Of a stretch of DNA of 50,927 bases, positions 36,272 to 44,380 are shown piece after piece. A program made the position numbers and the translations under genes. Under the pieces are notes generated by a model. The model did no database searches. It was not told the origin of the DNA and was given only the letters and a program-made list of their open reading frames with translations. Source of the DNA: Bacillota bacterium (GTDB taxonomy: Bacteria > Bacillota > Clostridia > Peptostreptococcales > Anaerovoracaceae). The DNA lies in assembly GCA_030525285.1 (NCBI GenBank), contig JAUNFA010000004.1, forward strand, positions 1-50,927, given 5' to 3'. Position 1 is the first letter of the stretch. Each line of letters opens with the position of its first letter.

Positions 36272-36303
36272 ATAAAAACAACGCCGCACGAAGCAGCGCT
36301 GTT
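36272..36303 (-). terminator. Rho-independent terminator after htpG
   Basis: On the minus strand AACAGCGCTGC (36303-36293) pairs with GCGGCGTTGTT (36287-36277), an 11-base-pair stem with two G-U pairs and a five-base loop. TTTATT follows. It lies 18 bases after the htpG stop codon. Confidence 0.82.
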
Positions 36304-36333
36304 ATTATAGCATATTAAAACCTAATTTGTCAT
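36304..36333 (-). promoter_or_regulatory. Candidate promoter for polA inside the htpG end
   Basis: Minus-strand ATGACA (36333-36328), an 18-base spacer and a perfect TATAAT (36309-36304). The -35 hexamer is formed by the last htpG codons. Transcription would start within the first arm of the htpG terminator, so the hairpin could not fully form in polA transcripts. Confidence 0.55.
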
Positions 36334-38217
36334 TAAGCGACAAATTGCATTGCTGAACTCAATCGGATCATCAATAGTAAGTCCTTCGATAAGAAGTGCC
36401 TGATTATACAGGAGTTCCGCATAGTCTCCGATTTCTTCAGGGTTGTTCTCGTATTTCTTTTCCAGTGCCGCCATAACAGGATGGTTAGCATTTATTTCGA
36501 GAACACGCTCAGCCTTTACCTTATCATCACTCGGCATTGCATTAATTACCTTTTCCATCTCAATGCTCAGGCCGCCACGGGCAGTAATACATACCGGATG
36601 GCTCTTAAGTCTCTGTGAAAGTTTAACTTCACTTACCTTATCACCGAGAGCTTCCTTCATTGCGTCAAGCATTGCCTTGGCCTCTTCAGCCTGCTTTTCA
36701 GCCTTAGCCTTTTCTTCTGATGACTCTTCAATTTCCAGGTCGTCTGCAGCTACTGATTTGAATTCCTTATCCTTGTACGACATTATCATATTCAGTGCGA
36801 ATTCGTCTACATCGTCTGTCAGATAGAGGATTTCGTATCCCTTGTCCTTAAGCATTTCGGTCTGAGGCAGCTTATCAATCTTAGCAATTGAATCTCCGCT
36901 CGCATAGTAAATGTATTTCTGGTCTTCCTTCATTCTGTCAACATACTCTGCAAGTGTTACGAGAGAGTCTTTTACTGATGAATGGAACATAATCAGATCC
37001 TGCAGAAGTTCTTTGTTCTGTCCATAGCCCTCGTATACGCCATACTTTAACTGCAGTCCAAAATTCTTATAAAACTCAAGGTACTTTTCTCTGTCATTTC
37101 TGAGCATGTTCTCCAGCTCGCTCTTGATTTTTTTCTCAAGTCTCTTGGCTATGGCCTTAAGCTGTCTGTCGTGCTGCAGAGTTTCTCTTGAAATATTCAG
37201 AGACAAATCCTGAGAGTCTACGAGACCTTTAACGAATGAGAAACAATCAGGTAACAGATCGGCACACTTTTCCATAATGAGTACGCCAGATGAATAGAGC
37301 TGCAGACCCTTTTCGTAATCTCTGGTGTAATAATTGTACGGAGCACTGCCTGGTATGAACATGAGGGATGTGTAGCTTACGACACCCTCAACGCTGTTGT
37401 GCATTACCTTCAGAGGATCTGTGAAATCGAAGTACTTTTCCTTGTAAAACTGATTGTATTCCTCATCTGTGATTTCGGACTTGTTCTTCTTCCACAGAGG
37501 TACCATGCTGTTAAGAGTTTCAAGTTCGCTGTAAGTTTCAAATTCGTCTTCTGTACCTTCCTTAAGTCTTGACTTCTCCATCATCATCACAATCGGATAT
37601 CTCACATAATCCGAGTACTTGCGAATAAGGTTCTTAATCGTATACTGGTTGAGGTAATCTCTGTAATTTTCATCTTCGGTATCTTCCATCAGATGCAAAG
37701 TGATGATGGTGCCGTTTGCCAGTTCAGGCAGGTTGTCAATCTGAGTTATCGTATATCCGTCAGCGCCAGTACTCTCCCACTTGTAAGTTTCATCGCTGCC
37801 GTAGGCCCTGCTCACTACTGTAACCTTGTCGCTTACCATGAATGCGGAATAGAAGCCTACACCAAACTGACCTATAATATCAATCTCGTCCTTGTTCTCG
37901 ACCTGGTTCTTGAAGTCCAGTGAACCTGATCGGGCTATAGTTCCCAGATTTTTCTCAAGTTCATCCTTGGTCATTCCTATACCGTTATCTGAGATTGTAA
38001 GGATTCCCTTATCTCTGTCTGTTTCAATCAGAACCTTGAAATCATCTCTGTTAACACCTGTTGCGCCTTCAGTCAGTGATTTATAGTAAATCTTGTCAAT
38101 TGCATCACTGGCATTGGAAATTAACTCTCTCAGAAAAATCTCCTTGTGTGTATATATCGAGTTAATCATCATGTCCAGAAGTTTCTTGGACTCGGCCTTA
38201 AATTGTTTCTTTGCCAT
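36322..38217 (-). CDS. htpG: Molecular chaperone HtpG (Hsp90)
   Basis: The bacterial Hsp90, 631 residues. The N-terminal GHKL ATPase has [17 protein letters not shown] near 29-45, [22 protein letters not shown] near 79-100 and [16 protein letters not shown] near 115-130. The middle domain has the [21 protein letters not shown] segment, with its catalytic-loop arginine. A C-terminal dimerisation domain completes the chain. The start ATG at 38217 has AAGGAG 11 bases upstream. It has a vegetative promoter with a CIRCE operator directly after the -10 hexamer, so HrcA control is expected. A terminator follows. Confidence 0.97.
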   Translation of the reverse strand: MAKKQFKAESKKLLDMMINSIYTHKEIFLRELISNASDAIDKIYYKSLTEGATGVNRDDFKVLIETDRDKGILTISDNGIGMTKDELEKNLGTIARSGSLDFKNQVENKDEIDIIGQFGVGFYSAFMVSDKVTVVSRAYGSDETYKWESTGADGYTITQIDNLPELANGTIITLHLMEDTEDENYRDYLNQYTIKNLIRKYSDYVRYPIVMMMEKSRLKEGTEDEFETYSELETLNSMVPLWKKNKSEITDEEYNQFYKEKYFDFTDPLKVMHNSVEGVVSYTSLMFIPGSAPYNYYTRDYEKGLQLYSSGVLIMEKCADLLPDCFSFVKGLVDSQDLSLNISRETLQHDRQLKAIAKRLEKKIKSELENMLRNDREKYLEFYKNFGLQLKYGVYEGYGQNKELLQDLIMFHSSVKDSLVTLAEYVDRMKEDQKYIYYASGDSIAKIDKLPQTEMLKDKGYEILYLTDDVDEFALNMIMSYKDKEFKSVAADDLEIEESSEEKAKAEKQAEEAKAMLDAMKEALGDKVSEVKLSQRLKSHPVCITARGGLSIEMEKVINAMPSDDKVKAERVLEINANHPVMAALEKKYENNPEEIGDYAELLYNQALLIEGLTIDDPIEFSNAICRLMTN

Positions 38218-38243
38218 TACAAAATGTTCTCCTTATCTGTTTA

Positions 38244-38270
38244 TTAGCACTCGCCATCATTGAGTGCTAA
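38244..38270 (-). promoter_or_regulatory. CIRCE operator (HrcA binding site) for htpG
   Basis: A perfect TTAGCACTC (38244-38252), nine-base spacer and GAGTGCTAA (38262-38270), identical to the CIRCE consensus on both arms. It starts four bases after the -10 hexamer, so bound HrcA would block initiation. It lies about 27 bases before the htpG start codon. hrcA itself is not in the window. Confidence 0.97.
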
Positions 38271-38274
38271 TATT

Positions 38275-38303
38275 AATATACTCCTATCATTTCCCCTTTT
38301 CAA
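38275..38303 (-). promoter_or_regulatory. Vegetative promoter for htpG
   Basis: Minus-strand TTGAAA (38303-38298), a 17-base spacer and TATATT (38280-38275), directly upstream of the CIRCE element. It starts ten bases after the T-run that ends the 6S RNA. Confidence 0.85.
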
Positions 38304-38313
38304 GTATTTGGAC

Positions 38314-38510
38314 AAAAAAAATCCCGGACAGCCGTCAGAAAATATAATTCACGCCCTATCTTACGATAAGGTGGGTATCCTGTTACCGTCTTCTGCAGTC
38401 CCCTCGAGGGGGGCATTGCATATCATGATAAACTCAGACTCCCAAGGAAATACTGTAGGTTGAATTATGGTTTTCTTAACGAACTGCTCAGGATAAGTTG
38501 CTCTGTTGAT
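38314..38510 (-). ncRNA. ssrS: 6S RNA (RNA polymerase regulator)
   Basis: There is no gene in this 328-base gap, but it holds a structured RNA of about 197 bases with its own promoter. The ends pair as in 6S RNA: AUCCUGAGCAGUU (38494-38482) with GGCUGUCCGGGAU (38333-38321), a 13-pair closing stem with one mismatch. Nested inside are AGAAAA/UUUUCU (38476-38471 with 38342-38337) and AUAAUUCA/UGAAUUAU (38468-38461 with 38351-38344). A small GUAA-tetraloop hairpin (38371-38354) lies on the 3' side of the expected central bubble. The 5' CCUGAGNNGUUCG and 3' CGGCNNUCYGGGA resemble E. coli 6S. Eight T residues end it. 6S mimics an open promoter and binds sigma-A polymerase in stationary phase. The start site is inferred from the -10. 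Confidence 0.78.
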
Positions 38511-38516
38511 ATTGTT

Positions 38517-38545
38517 ATTATATCATATGCACGATAACATGTACA
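38517..38545 (-). promoter_or_regulatory. Promoter of the 6S RNA gene
   Basis: Minus-strand TGTACA (38545-38540), a 17-base spacer and a perfect TATAAT (38522-38517). It begins at the base after the yebC stop codon, and initiation is predicted near 38510. No terminator separates yebC from it. Confidence 0.75.
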
Positions 38546-39271
38546 TTATTCGATGTCCATATCTGCGCTGCAGTTGTGGTGTACCTTCTGTACGTCATCG
38601 TTTTCTTCCAGAATGTCAATCATCTTGACAAGCTGTTTGAGATCATGTTCATCCTTTGGAGCTGATTCCATTGAAGGAACATATTCGATTTCTGATTCTA
38701 CGATTTCGTAACCTGCATTCTGAACTGCTTCGTGAACATCTGTATATGTTTCCGGCTCAGTGAGAATTTCGAAGCTGTCTTCGTTGACAATCATATCATC
38801 TGCACCTGCTTCAAGGGCAACTTCCATTACAGCATCTTCATCGAGACCTTCTGAATCAACGATGATTACACCCTTTCTTGCGAACATGTATGATACACAT
38901 CCGGGAGCACCGAGATTGCCGCCGTATTTACTGAATGTAGATCTTACAGAAGCAGTTGTTCTATTTCTGTTATCAGTAAGTGTCTCAACAATTACTGCAA
39001 CTCCGCCTACTCCATAACCTTCAAATGTAAGTTCTTCATAGGTTTCGCCTGCAAGTTCGCCGGTACCCTTCTTGATGGCTCTCTTAATGTTGTCATTAGG
39101 CATTGAAATAGCCTTGGCCTTATCTATAGCAACTCTTAATGTAGCATTGTAATCAGGATCTCCTCCTGCCTTAGCAGCTACTGTAATCGCTCTGGCATAC
39201 TTCGTAAACATTGCTGCTCTCTTCGAATCCTGAGCAGCCTTTCTTCCTGCAATTGTACCGTGTCTTCCCAT
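38546..39271 (-). CDS. yebC: YebC/PmpR-family protein (TACO1 family)
   Basis: A 241-residue YebC protein beginning GRHGTIAGRKAAQDSKRAAMFTKYARAITVAAK. The middle has SMPNDNIKRAIKKGTGEL, YEELTFEGYGVGGVAVIVETLTDNRNRT and FSKYGGNLGAPGCVSYMFARKG. Members were first described as transcription regulators; recent work links them to relief of ribosome stalling, as with TACO1 and EF-P. The ATG at 39271 is preferred over the TTG at 39274, since AGGAGG lies seven bases before it. It has its own promoter. An efp gene is also in the window, so both anti-stalling factors are present. Confidence 0.96.
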   Translation of the reverse strand: MGRHGTIAGRKAAQDSKRAAMFTKYARAITVAAKAGGDPDYNATLRVAIDKAKAISMPNDNIKRAIKKGTGELAGETYEELTFEGYGVGGVAVIVETLTDNRNRTTASVRSTFSKYGGNLGAPGCVSYMFARKGVIIVDSEGLDEDAVMEVALEAGADDMIVNEDSFEILTEPETYTDVHEAVQNAGYEIVESEIEYVPSMESAPKDEHDLKQLVKMIDILEENDDVQKVHHNCSADMDIE

Positions 39272-39304
39272 CAAGACACCTCCTATCTATATTTTTTCTA
39301 TAAG

Positions 39305-39333
39305 ATTATACACCTATAATGCTCACTCTTCAA
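39305..39333 (-). promoter_or_regulatory. Vegetative promoter for yebC
   Basis: Minus-strand TTGAAG (39333-39328), a 17-base spacer and a perfect TATAAT (39310-39305). It lies between the activase gene end (39402) and yebC. Confidence 0.85.
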
Positions 39334-39401
39334 GTTACTATTACTATTATCACAGTATTCATCATACCGCTTCTGTAAATCGGTGATTTCCCTGCGATAA
39401 T

Positions 39402-42400
39402 CTACTTTTTTTCAAGATTCTTGTGAGCTGTAGCCATCATCAGCTTGATTCTGTTAAGCTGGTTAACATCTGATGCTCCCGGGTCATAATCTATAGGCAC
39501 AATATTAGCCAACGGATTTCTCTTCCTAATAGGCTTCATAACGCCCTTTCCTGTAACATGGTTAGGTAGACATGCGAAAGGCTGCATGCATATGATGTTC
39601 TCAACGCCGTCATCTATAAGGTCTACCATTTCACCGGTAAGAAGCCATCCCTCGCCGCATTGGTTTCCTATAGAAACAACCTCACTTGCCTTCGCTGCAA
39701 TCTCTTCGATGTGAAGGGGCTCATGGAATCGTTTTGAAGCTCTTAGAGCCTTTCTTAACGGCTTACGTATGAATTCAATAGTCTCAATGGCAGCCTTGTT
39801 GCCCATCATCAGCTTGTACGATCCACTCAGGTATTTGTGATTGAATTCCTTGCTGTACATTCCGTAAAGCAGGAAGTCTGTCAGATCAAGAACCACAGCT
39901 TCTCCACCTTCGCTTTCGATAATGTTAACTACATCATTGTTTGCATTAGGATGATACTTAACCAGAATCTCGCCTACAACACCTACCCTAGGCTTCTTAA
40001 TGTCCAGAAGCGGAAGCTCGTCGAATTCCTTTACGATATTCATAAGGTCTTTCTTGTATTTGCCAAAATTGTTCTTGCTAAGTGTTTCGTGAGCAACCTT
40101 GACCCATTTATCATAAAGCTCGTTTGCTGAACCCGGAACGGCTTCATAAGGTCTTACTCTGTAAAGCACGCGCATGAAAAGATCTCCGTACATTACAGCC
40201 ATGAGAGCTCTTTTTATGAAGCTTGGCGTGAATCCGAATCCTGGATTCTTTTCAAGTCCGGCCATGTTGACAGATATTACAGGAATCTGTGGATGACCCA
40301 TATCTCTGAAGGCTTTTCTCAAAAGAGCCACATAGTTGCTGGCTCTGCACTGACCTCCTGTCTGGCTCATGAATACCGCTACTTTATCCATATCCACTTC
40401 ACCGGATTCTTCACCTTTTTTGAGGTATGAAATAATCTGTCCCAGAGAAACGATTGTAGGGTAACACGCATCATTGTTGATGTATCTTAAACCCTCATCT
40501 ACTGCCTGCTTGTTAACTGTAGGCAGTCTCTTTGCCTTATATCCCTCACATGCAAGGGCTGTCTCAAGGAACTGGAAGTGAATAGGTGACATCTCAGGAA
40601 TAAGAACAGTGTAATCCTTTCTCATTTCCTTTGTGAACACAACCCTCTCATAAGGAGAATCATCCTTGACCGGCTTGATACCGTTCTTGGCACGCTCTTC
40701 AATTGCTGCCTTGAGGGATCTGATTCTGATTCTTGCAGCGCCCATGTTGGTACCTTCATCTATCTTCAGAACTGTGTACAGCTTATTCTTTTTCTTGGTG
40801 AGTTCCTCAACCTGGTCTGTCGTAACAGCATCAACTCCGCATCCGAAGGAGTTAAGCTGGACGAGCTCGACGTTTTCTTTTGTTCCCACGAATTCAGCAG
40901 CCTTATAAAGTCTTGAATGGTATGCCCACTGGTCTAAAACTCTTATAGGTCTGTGCAGGTTCGCAAGATGGCACACTGAATCTTCTGTAAGGACAACCAT
41001 GTCAAATGATGTGATAATCTTGTCCAGTCCGTGATTAATCTCAGGATCAAGATGATAAGGTCTGCCTGCAAGAACTATGCATTCTTTACCGTTCTTATCA
41101 GCCCAGTCAAGATACATTTCACCGTGTCTTTTGATATCCGCCTTGAACTCCTCGTCCTCTGCCCTTGCCAGCTCTACAGCCTCGGCAATTTCATTCTTTG
41201 ATATTCCCCTATCCTTGAGAAGTCTGTGAAGTTCTCTGATAAGGAATTTGTCGTTATCATATGGCAAGAAAGGATGCATGAAGTTAGTTCCGTTTTCCTC
41301 GAATATTTCATCCATATTGCCTGCGATTACTTCAGGGTAAGTAGCCACAATCGGACAATTGTAATGGTTATGTGCATTGTCGTCCTCTAATCTCTCATAG
41401 TTGATGCTCGGATAGAATATCTCATCAACACCATCATTTACCAGCCACTTGATGTGTCCGTGTACAAGCTTTGCTGGATAGCATGCGGTATCCGAGGAAA
41501 TGGTTTCCATTCCGTTCTCATACAGTTCCTTGCTGGATACAGGTGACAGCACTACTCTGAATCCCAGATGAGTCCAGAAAGTATGCCAGAAAGGATAATT
41601 CTCGTACATGTTAAGAACTCTCGGAATTCCTATGACACCTCTTGTCGCTTCCTCTTTATTGAGAGATACGTAGTCGAAGAGTCTCTTGAATTTATATGCA
41701 TAAAGGTTAGGCACGCTGTCCTCTTCGCTTACCTGTTTACCTTCTCCGCGTTCGCATCTGTTACCTGTGAAGAATCTGGAACCGTCATTGAAGCGGTTAA
41801 CTGTGACCATGCAGTTATTCTCACATCCTTTACATCTCACATGGCTTATCTTAACGCTGAAATCGTCCATTTCCTCAGGAGTGATAAGACTTGATACCTG
41901 ACCGTCCTTATGCTCTGCTCTGGCAATGAGAGATGCCCCGTATGCTCCCATAAGGCCTGATATGTCCGGTCTTATAATCTCTTTGCCCATAATGTTCTCA
42001 ATGGAACGAAGCACGGCATCATTCAGGAATGTTCCACCCTGTACTACGATTTTGTCTCCCGCATCTTCAGGATTTCTCAGCTTGATAACCTTATAAAGAG
42101 CATTTTTGATTACCGAATAGCTCAGTCCTGCAGAAATGTCACCTATGGTAGCACCCTCCTTCTGAGCCTGCTTAACCTTGGAGTTCATAAACACAGTACA
42201 TCTTGTGCCCAAATCTACAGGAGACTCTGCGAAAAGCGCTTCCTCTGCGAAATCCTCAACACTGAGGTTAACAGACTTGGCATATGTCTCAATAAATGAC
42301 CCGCATCCCGACGAACATGCCTCATTAAGCATGATATTGTAGATTGCCCCATCCTTAATGCGCATGCACTTCATGTCCTGACCGCCTATGTCGAGAATGA

Positions 42401-43637
42401 AATCAACTCCCGGCAGGAATTCTTCTGCAGCCTTGTAGTGGGCCATAGTTTCTATTTCGCCTGTATCGGCCTTATATGCCGCTTTAATAAGATTTTCTCC
42501 GTAACCTGTTGTACAGACTCTGGCAATCTTAACATCTTCAGGAAGAAGCGAATACATCTCCCTGAGCATGGCCATTGTCGTTTCGAGAGGTTTACCTTCA
42601 TTGTTTCTGTAGAATGAATAGAGCAATCTCTTATCTTCATCAATAAGAGCTGCCTTTGTTGTTGTCGATCCCGCATCTATTCCAAGGAAAACATTGCCTG
42701 ATGCTTCCTTAATGTCCGCTCTTGCAATCTTGTGTTCACGGTGTCTTCTGCTAAACTGTTCGTAATCTTCTTCATCGGTGAAAAGAGGTGCCACGTGTTT
42801 CGTGTCGCTAAGCGCCGATGAATCTGCAGCGTCCACCTTTTCCATGAATTTACCGTAGGAAATCTCATCATATTTGCCGGCATTCATTGCCGCACCTATT
42901 GCAACGAAATATTTGGAGTCCTCAGGAAAAATAACTTCATCCTCAGTAAGCTCCAGCGTTTCTATGAATCTCTTTCTCAATTCAGGAAGGAATGACAATG
43001 GTCCGCCCAGGAAAGCCACCTTGCCTCTAATCGGATGACCGCATGCGAGTCCGCTGATAGTCTGATTGACTACAGCCTGGAAAATCGATGCTGCCAGGTC
43101 TTCTATGGCCGCACCCTCATTGATAAGAGGCTGAATGTCCGTCTTGGCGAATACACCGCATCTTGCAGCGATGGGATAGATCATATTGTGTCTTGCAGCT
43201 GCCTCATTAAGTCCCATGGCGTCAGTATTCAGAAGTATTGCCATCTGGTCAATGAAAGCACCTGTTCCGCCAGCGCATGTACCGTTCATTCTCTGTTCTA
43301 CGGTAGTTCCATAAAAAGTAATCTTGGCATCCTCTCCGCCAAGTTCAATTGCCACATCAGTTTCAGGAATCAGAGCCTCAACGGCAGTGCTGCATGTTAC
43401 AACTTCCTGTTCGAAAGGAATTCCCATGACATTAGCGAAAGCAAGTCCTCCTGAACCGGTAATTACCACTCTCAGTTTAACATCACCGATTTCATCAAAA
43501 AGCTTCTTCAATAGCATAACAACGGTCTCAAATACATTTGACATATGTCTTTCATATCTGCTGTATTTTATCTTGTCATTCTCATCAAGAAGTATAATTT
43601 TGACTGTTGTAGATCCTACATCTATTCCTAATCTCAT
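39402..43637 (-). CDS. Double 2-hydroxyacyl-CoA-dehydratase activase fused to dehydratase-like domains
   Basis: A 1411-residue protein of a large clostridial family. Two BcrAD/BadFG ASKHA ATPase domains come first: residues about 3-255 ([10 protein letters not shown], then [11 protein letters not shown] with C121 and [13 protein letters not shown] with C160) and about 317-575 ([23 protein letters not shown] with C441/C445, [14 protein letters not shown] with C480). In HgdC-type activases two such cysteines per monomer hold one [4Fe-4S] cluster across a dimer. A Cys motif CKGCENNC (602-609) plus C628 follows. Then comes a DUF2229-type domain (about 665-900, [20 protein letters not shown]) and an HgdB-like C-terminal part with Cys residues such as [13 protein letters not shown]. 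The reductase target is unknown. Start ATG at 43637 with GAGGTAA; promoter overlaps the divergent gene. Confidence 0.9.
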   Translation of the reverse strand: MRLGIDVGSTTVKIILLDENDKIKYSRYERHMSNVFETVVMLLKKLFDEIGDVKLRVVITGSGGLAFANVMGIPFEQEVVTCSTAVEALIPETDVAIELGGEDAKITFYGTTVEQRMNGTCAGGTGAFIDQMAILLNTDAMGLNEAAARHNMIYPIAARCGVFAKTDIQPLINEGAAIEDLAASIFQAVVNQTISGLACGHPIRGKVAFLGGPLSFLPELRKRFIETLELTEDEVIFPEDSKYFVAIGAAMNAGKYDEISYGKFMEKVDAADSSALSDTKHVAPLFTDEEDYEQFSRRHREHKIARADIKEASGNVFLGIDAGSTTTKAALIDEDKRLLYSFYRNNEGKPLETTMAMLREMYSLLPEDVKIARVCTTGYGENLIKAAYKADTGEIETMAHYKAAEEFLPGVDFILDIGGQDMKCMRIKDGAIYNIMLNEACSSGCGSFIETYAKSVNLSVEDFAEEALFAESPVDLGTRCTVFMNSKVKQAQKEGATIGDISAGLSYSVIKNALYKVIKLRNPEDAGDKIVVQGGTFLNDAVLRSIENIMGKEIIRPDISGLMGAYGASLIARAEHKDGQVSSLITPEEMDDFSVKISHVRCKGCENNCMVTVNRFNDGSRFFTGNRCERGEGKQVSEEDSVPNLYAYKFKRLFDYVSLNKEEATRGVIGIPRVLNMYENYPFWHTFWTHLGFRVVLSPVSSKELYENGMETISSDTACYPAKLVHGHIKWLVNDGVDEIFYPSINYERLEDDNAHNHYNCPIVATYPEVIAGNMDEIFEENGTNFMHPFLPYDNDKFLIRELHRLLKDRGISKNEIAEAVELARAEDEEFKADIKRHGEMYLDWADKNGKECIVLAGRPYHLDPEINHGLDKIITSFDMVVLTEDSVCHLANLHRPIRVLDQWAYHSRLYKAAEFVGTKENVELVQLNSFGCGVDAVTTDQVEELTKKKNKLYTVLKIDEGTNMGAARIRIRSLKAAIEERAKNGIKPVKDDSPYERVVFTKEMRKDYTVLIPEMSPIHFQFLETALACEGYKAKRLPTVNKQAVDEGLRYINNDACYPTIVSLGQIISYLKKGEESGEVDMDKVAVFMSQTGGQCRASNYVALLRKAFRDMGHPQIPVISVNMAGLEKNPGFGFTPSFIKRALMAVMYGDLFMRVLYRVRPYEAVPGSANELYDKWVKVAHETLSKNNFGKYKKDLMNIVKEFDELPLLDIKKPRVGVVGEILVKYHPNANNDVVNIIESEGGEAVVLDLTDFLLYGMYSKEFNHKYLSGSYKLMMGNKAAIETIEFIRKPLRKALRASKRFHEPLHIEEIAAKASEVVSIGNQCGEGWLLTGEMVDLIDDGVENIICMQPFACLPNHVTGKGVMKPIRKRNPLANIVPIDYDPGASDVNQLNRIKLMMATAHKNLEKK

Positions 43638-43675
43638 ACGTTACCTCAATTTTAATTTAAATTGATTTAAAACAA

Positions 43676-43704
43676 TACTTATTTTCATTTTTACATTGTA
43701 TAAT
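43676..43704 (+). promoter_or_regulatory. Promoter of the plus-strand cysteine-rich gene
   Basis: A perfect TATAAT at 43699-43704, with only a weak -35 (TACTTA, 43676-43681, 17-base spacer). The -10 ends six bases before the ATG at 43711, so the transcript would begin at or beside the start codon. It overlaps the minus-strand -10 by two bases. Confidence 0.6.
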
Positions 43705-43723
43705 ATATATATGAAGAGTTCAA
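43695..43723 (-). promoter_or_regulatory. Promoter of the double-activase gene
   Basis: Minus-strand TTGAAC (43723-43718), a 17-base spacer and TACAAT (43700-43695). The -35 hexamer lies inside codons 3-5 of the plus-strand gene. The leader would be about 50 bases and contains the GAGGTAA ribosome site. Confidence 0.6.
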
Positions 43724-44334
43724 TCAATAAAAACACATTTAAAGCAATATATCGTCTTTTGGATAAGGTATCACCACTAGATAAGGACTGTGGACTTTTG
43801 TGCAATGCCGCCTGTTGTACCTGTGACAATAAGGAGGGTTCTGAAGCAATAGTTCCGGGTACATCCGATGATGCGGATTACGAAATGGGCATTTATCTTC
43901 TTCCCGGAGAAGAGCAGATGTTTACGGGAGACGAAGACTGGATCAAGTGGGGACACATGGCTGCCGAGGACTTTGAATTCCCCGAATCCTGGTACGGTGA
44001 TGTATATTTCCTGGAATGCAGGACAGCGCCCTGTTGCCCCAGAAAGAAGAGACCTCTCCAGTGCCGTTTTTATCCATTAACACCGCATATAGACTCTAGG
44101 GGAGAGCTTTGGCTCATCTATCAGACTACTGAGCTGCCTTATGAATGCCCTCTTATAGAGGCACGTATGCCTTTGAACCGCAGCTTCATGAAGGCAACCT
44201 ATACAGTATGGCGCAGACTTCTTCAAGACCCGCTTATTTATGACATGGTCCTTATGGATTCCGAATATAGAATTGAGGACGGACTGCCCATAGAAATCGT
44301 ATATCCCACAAAAACGAACAGAGGATTCGCTTAA
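43711..44334 (+). CDS. YkgJ-like cysteine-rich protein, putative Fe-S or zinc cluster
   Basis: The only plus-strand gene. The 207-residue product has ten cysteines: CGLLCNAACCTC at 27-38, CRTAPCCPRKKRPLQCRFYPL at 103-118 plus one at 146. The second block resembles the RPLxCRxYP ending of YkgJ/UPF0153 proteins, which are proposed to bind metal or an iron-sulfur cluster; their function is unknown. I use the ATG at 43711. A TTG at 43696 is in frame, but the promoter -10 lies after it. No Shine-Dalgarno site is visible, and the transcript is likely leaderless. The last codons and the stop lie inside the terminator palindrome. Confidence 0.85.
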   Translation: MKSSINKNTFKAIYRLLDKVSPLDKDCGLLCNAACCTCDNKEGSEAIVPGTSDDADYEMGIYLLPGEEQMFTGDEDWIKWGHMAAEDFEFPESWYGDVYFLECRTAPCCPRKKRPLQCRFYPLTPHIDSRGELWLIYQTTELPYECPLIEARMPLNRSFMKATYTVWRRLLQDPLIYDMVLMDSEYRIEDGLPIEIVYPTKTNRGFA

Positions 44335-44351
44335 GCGAATCCTCATTTTTT
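44321..44351 (+). terminator. Bidirectional terminator, perfect 24-base palindrome
   Basis: Positions 44321-44344 are a perfect palindrome (arms GAGGATTCGC and GCGAATCCTC around TTAA), followed by TTTTTT on the plus strand. On the minus strand a T5 tract follows after TGTTCG. The plus-strand stop codon TAA lies in the loop. It can end both the plus-strand gene and the symporter gene, which stops at 44381. Confidence 0.9.
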
Positions 44352-44380
44352 ATGTCTTTTAAATTTCACATGCTCATAAT

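Noticed and set aside
38260..38463. A 67-residue plus-strand open frame between yebC and htpG
   Set aside because: It covers the 6S RNA, htpG promoter and CIRCE on the opposite strand, has no ribosome site and no recognisable protein features.
39402..39430. Terminator after the double-activase gene
   Set aside because: No stem followed by T residues is visible in the 100 bases after the stop; only weak AT-rich repeats.
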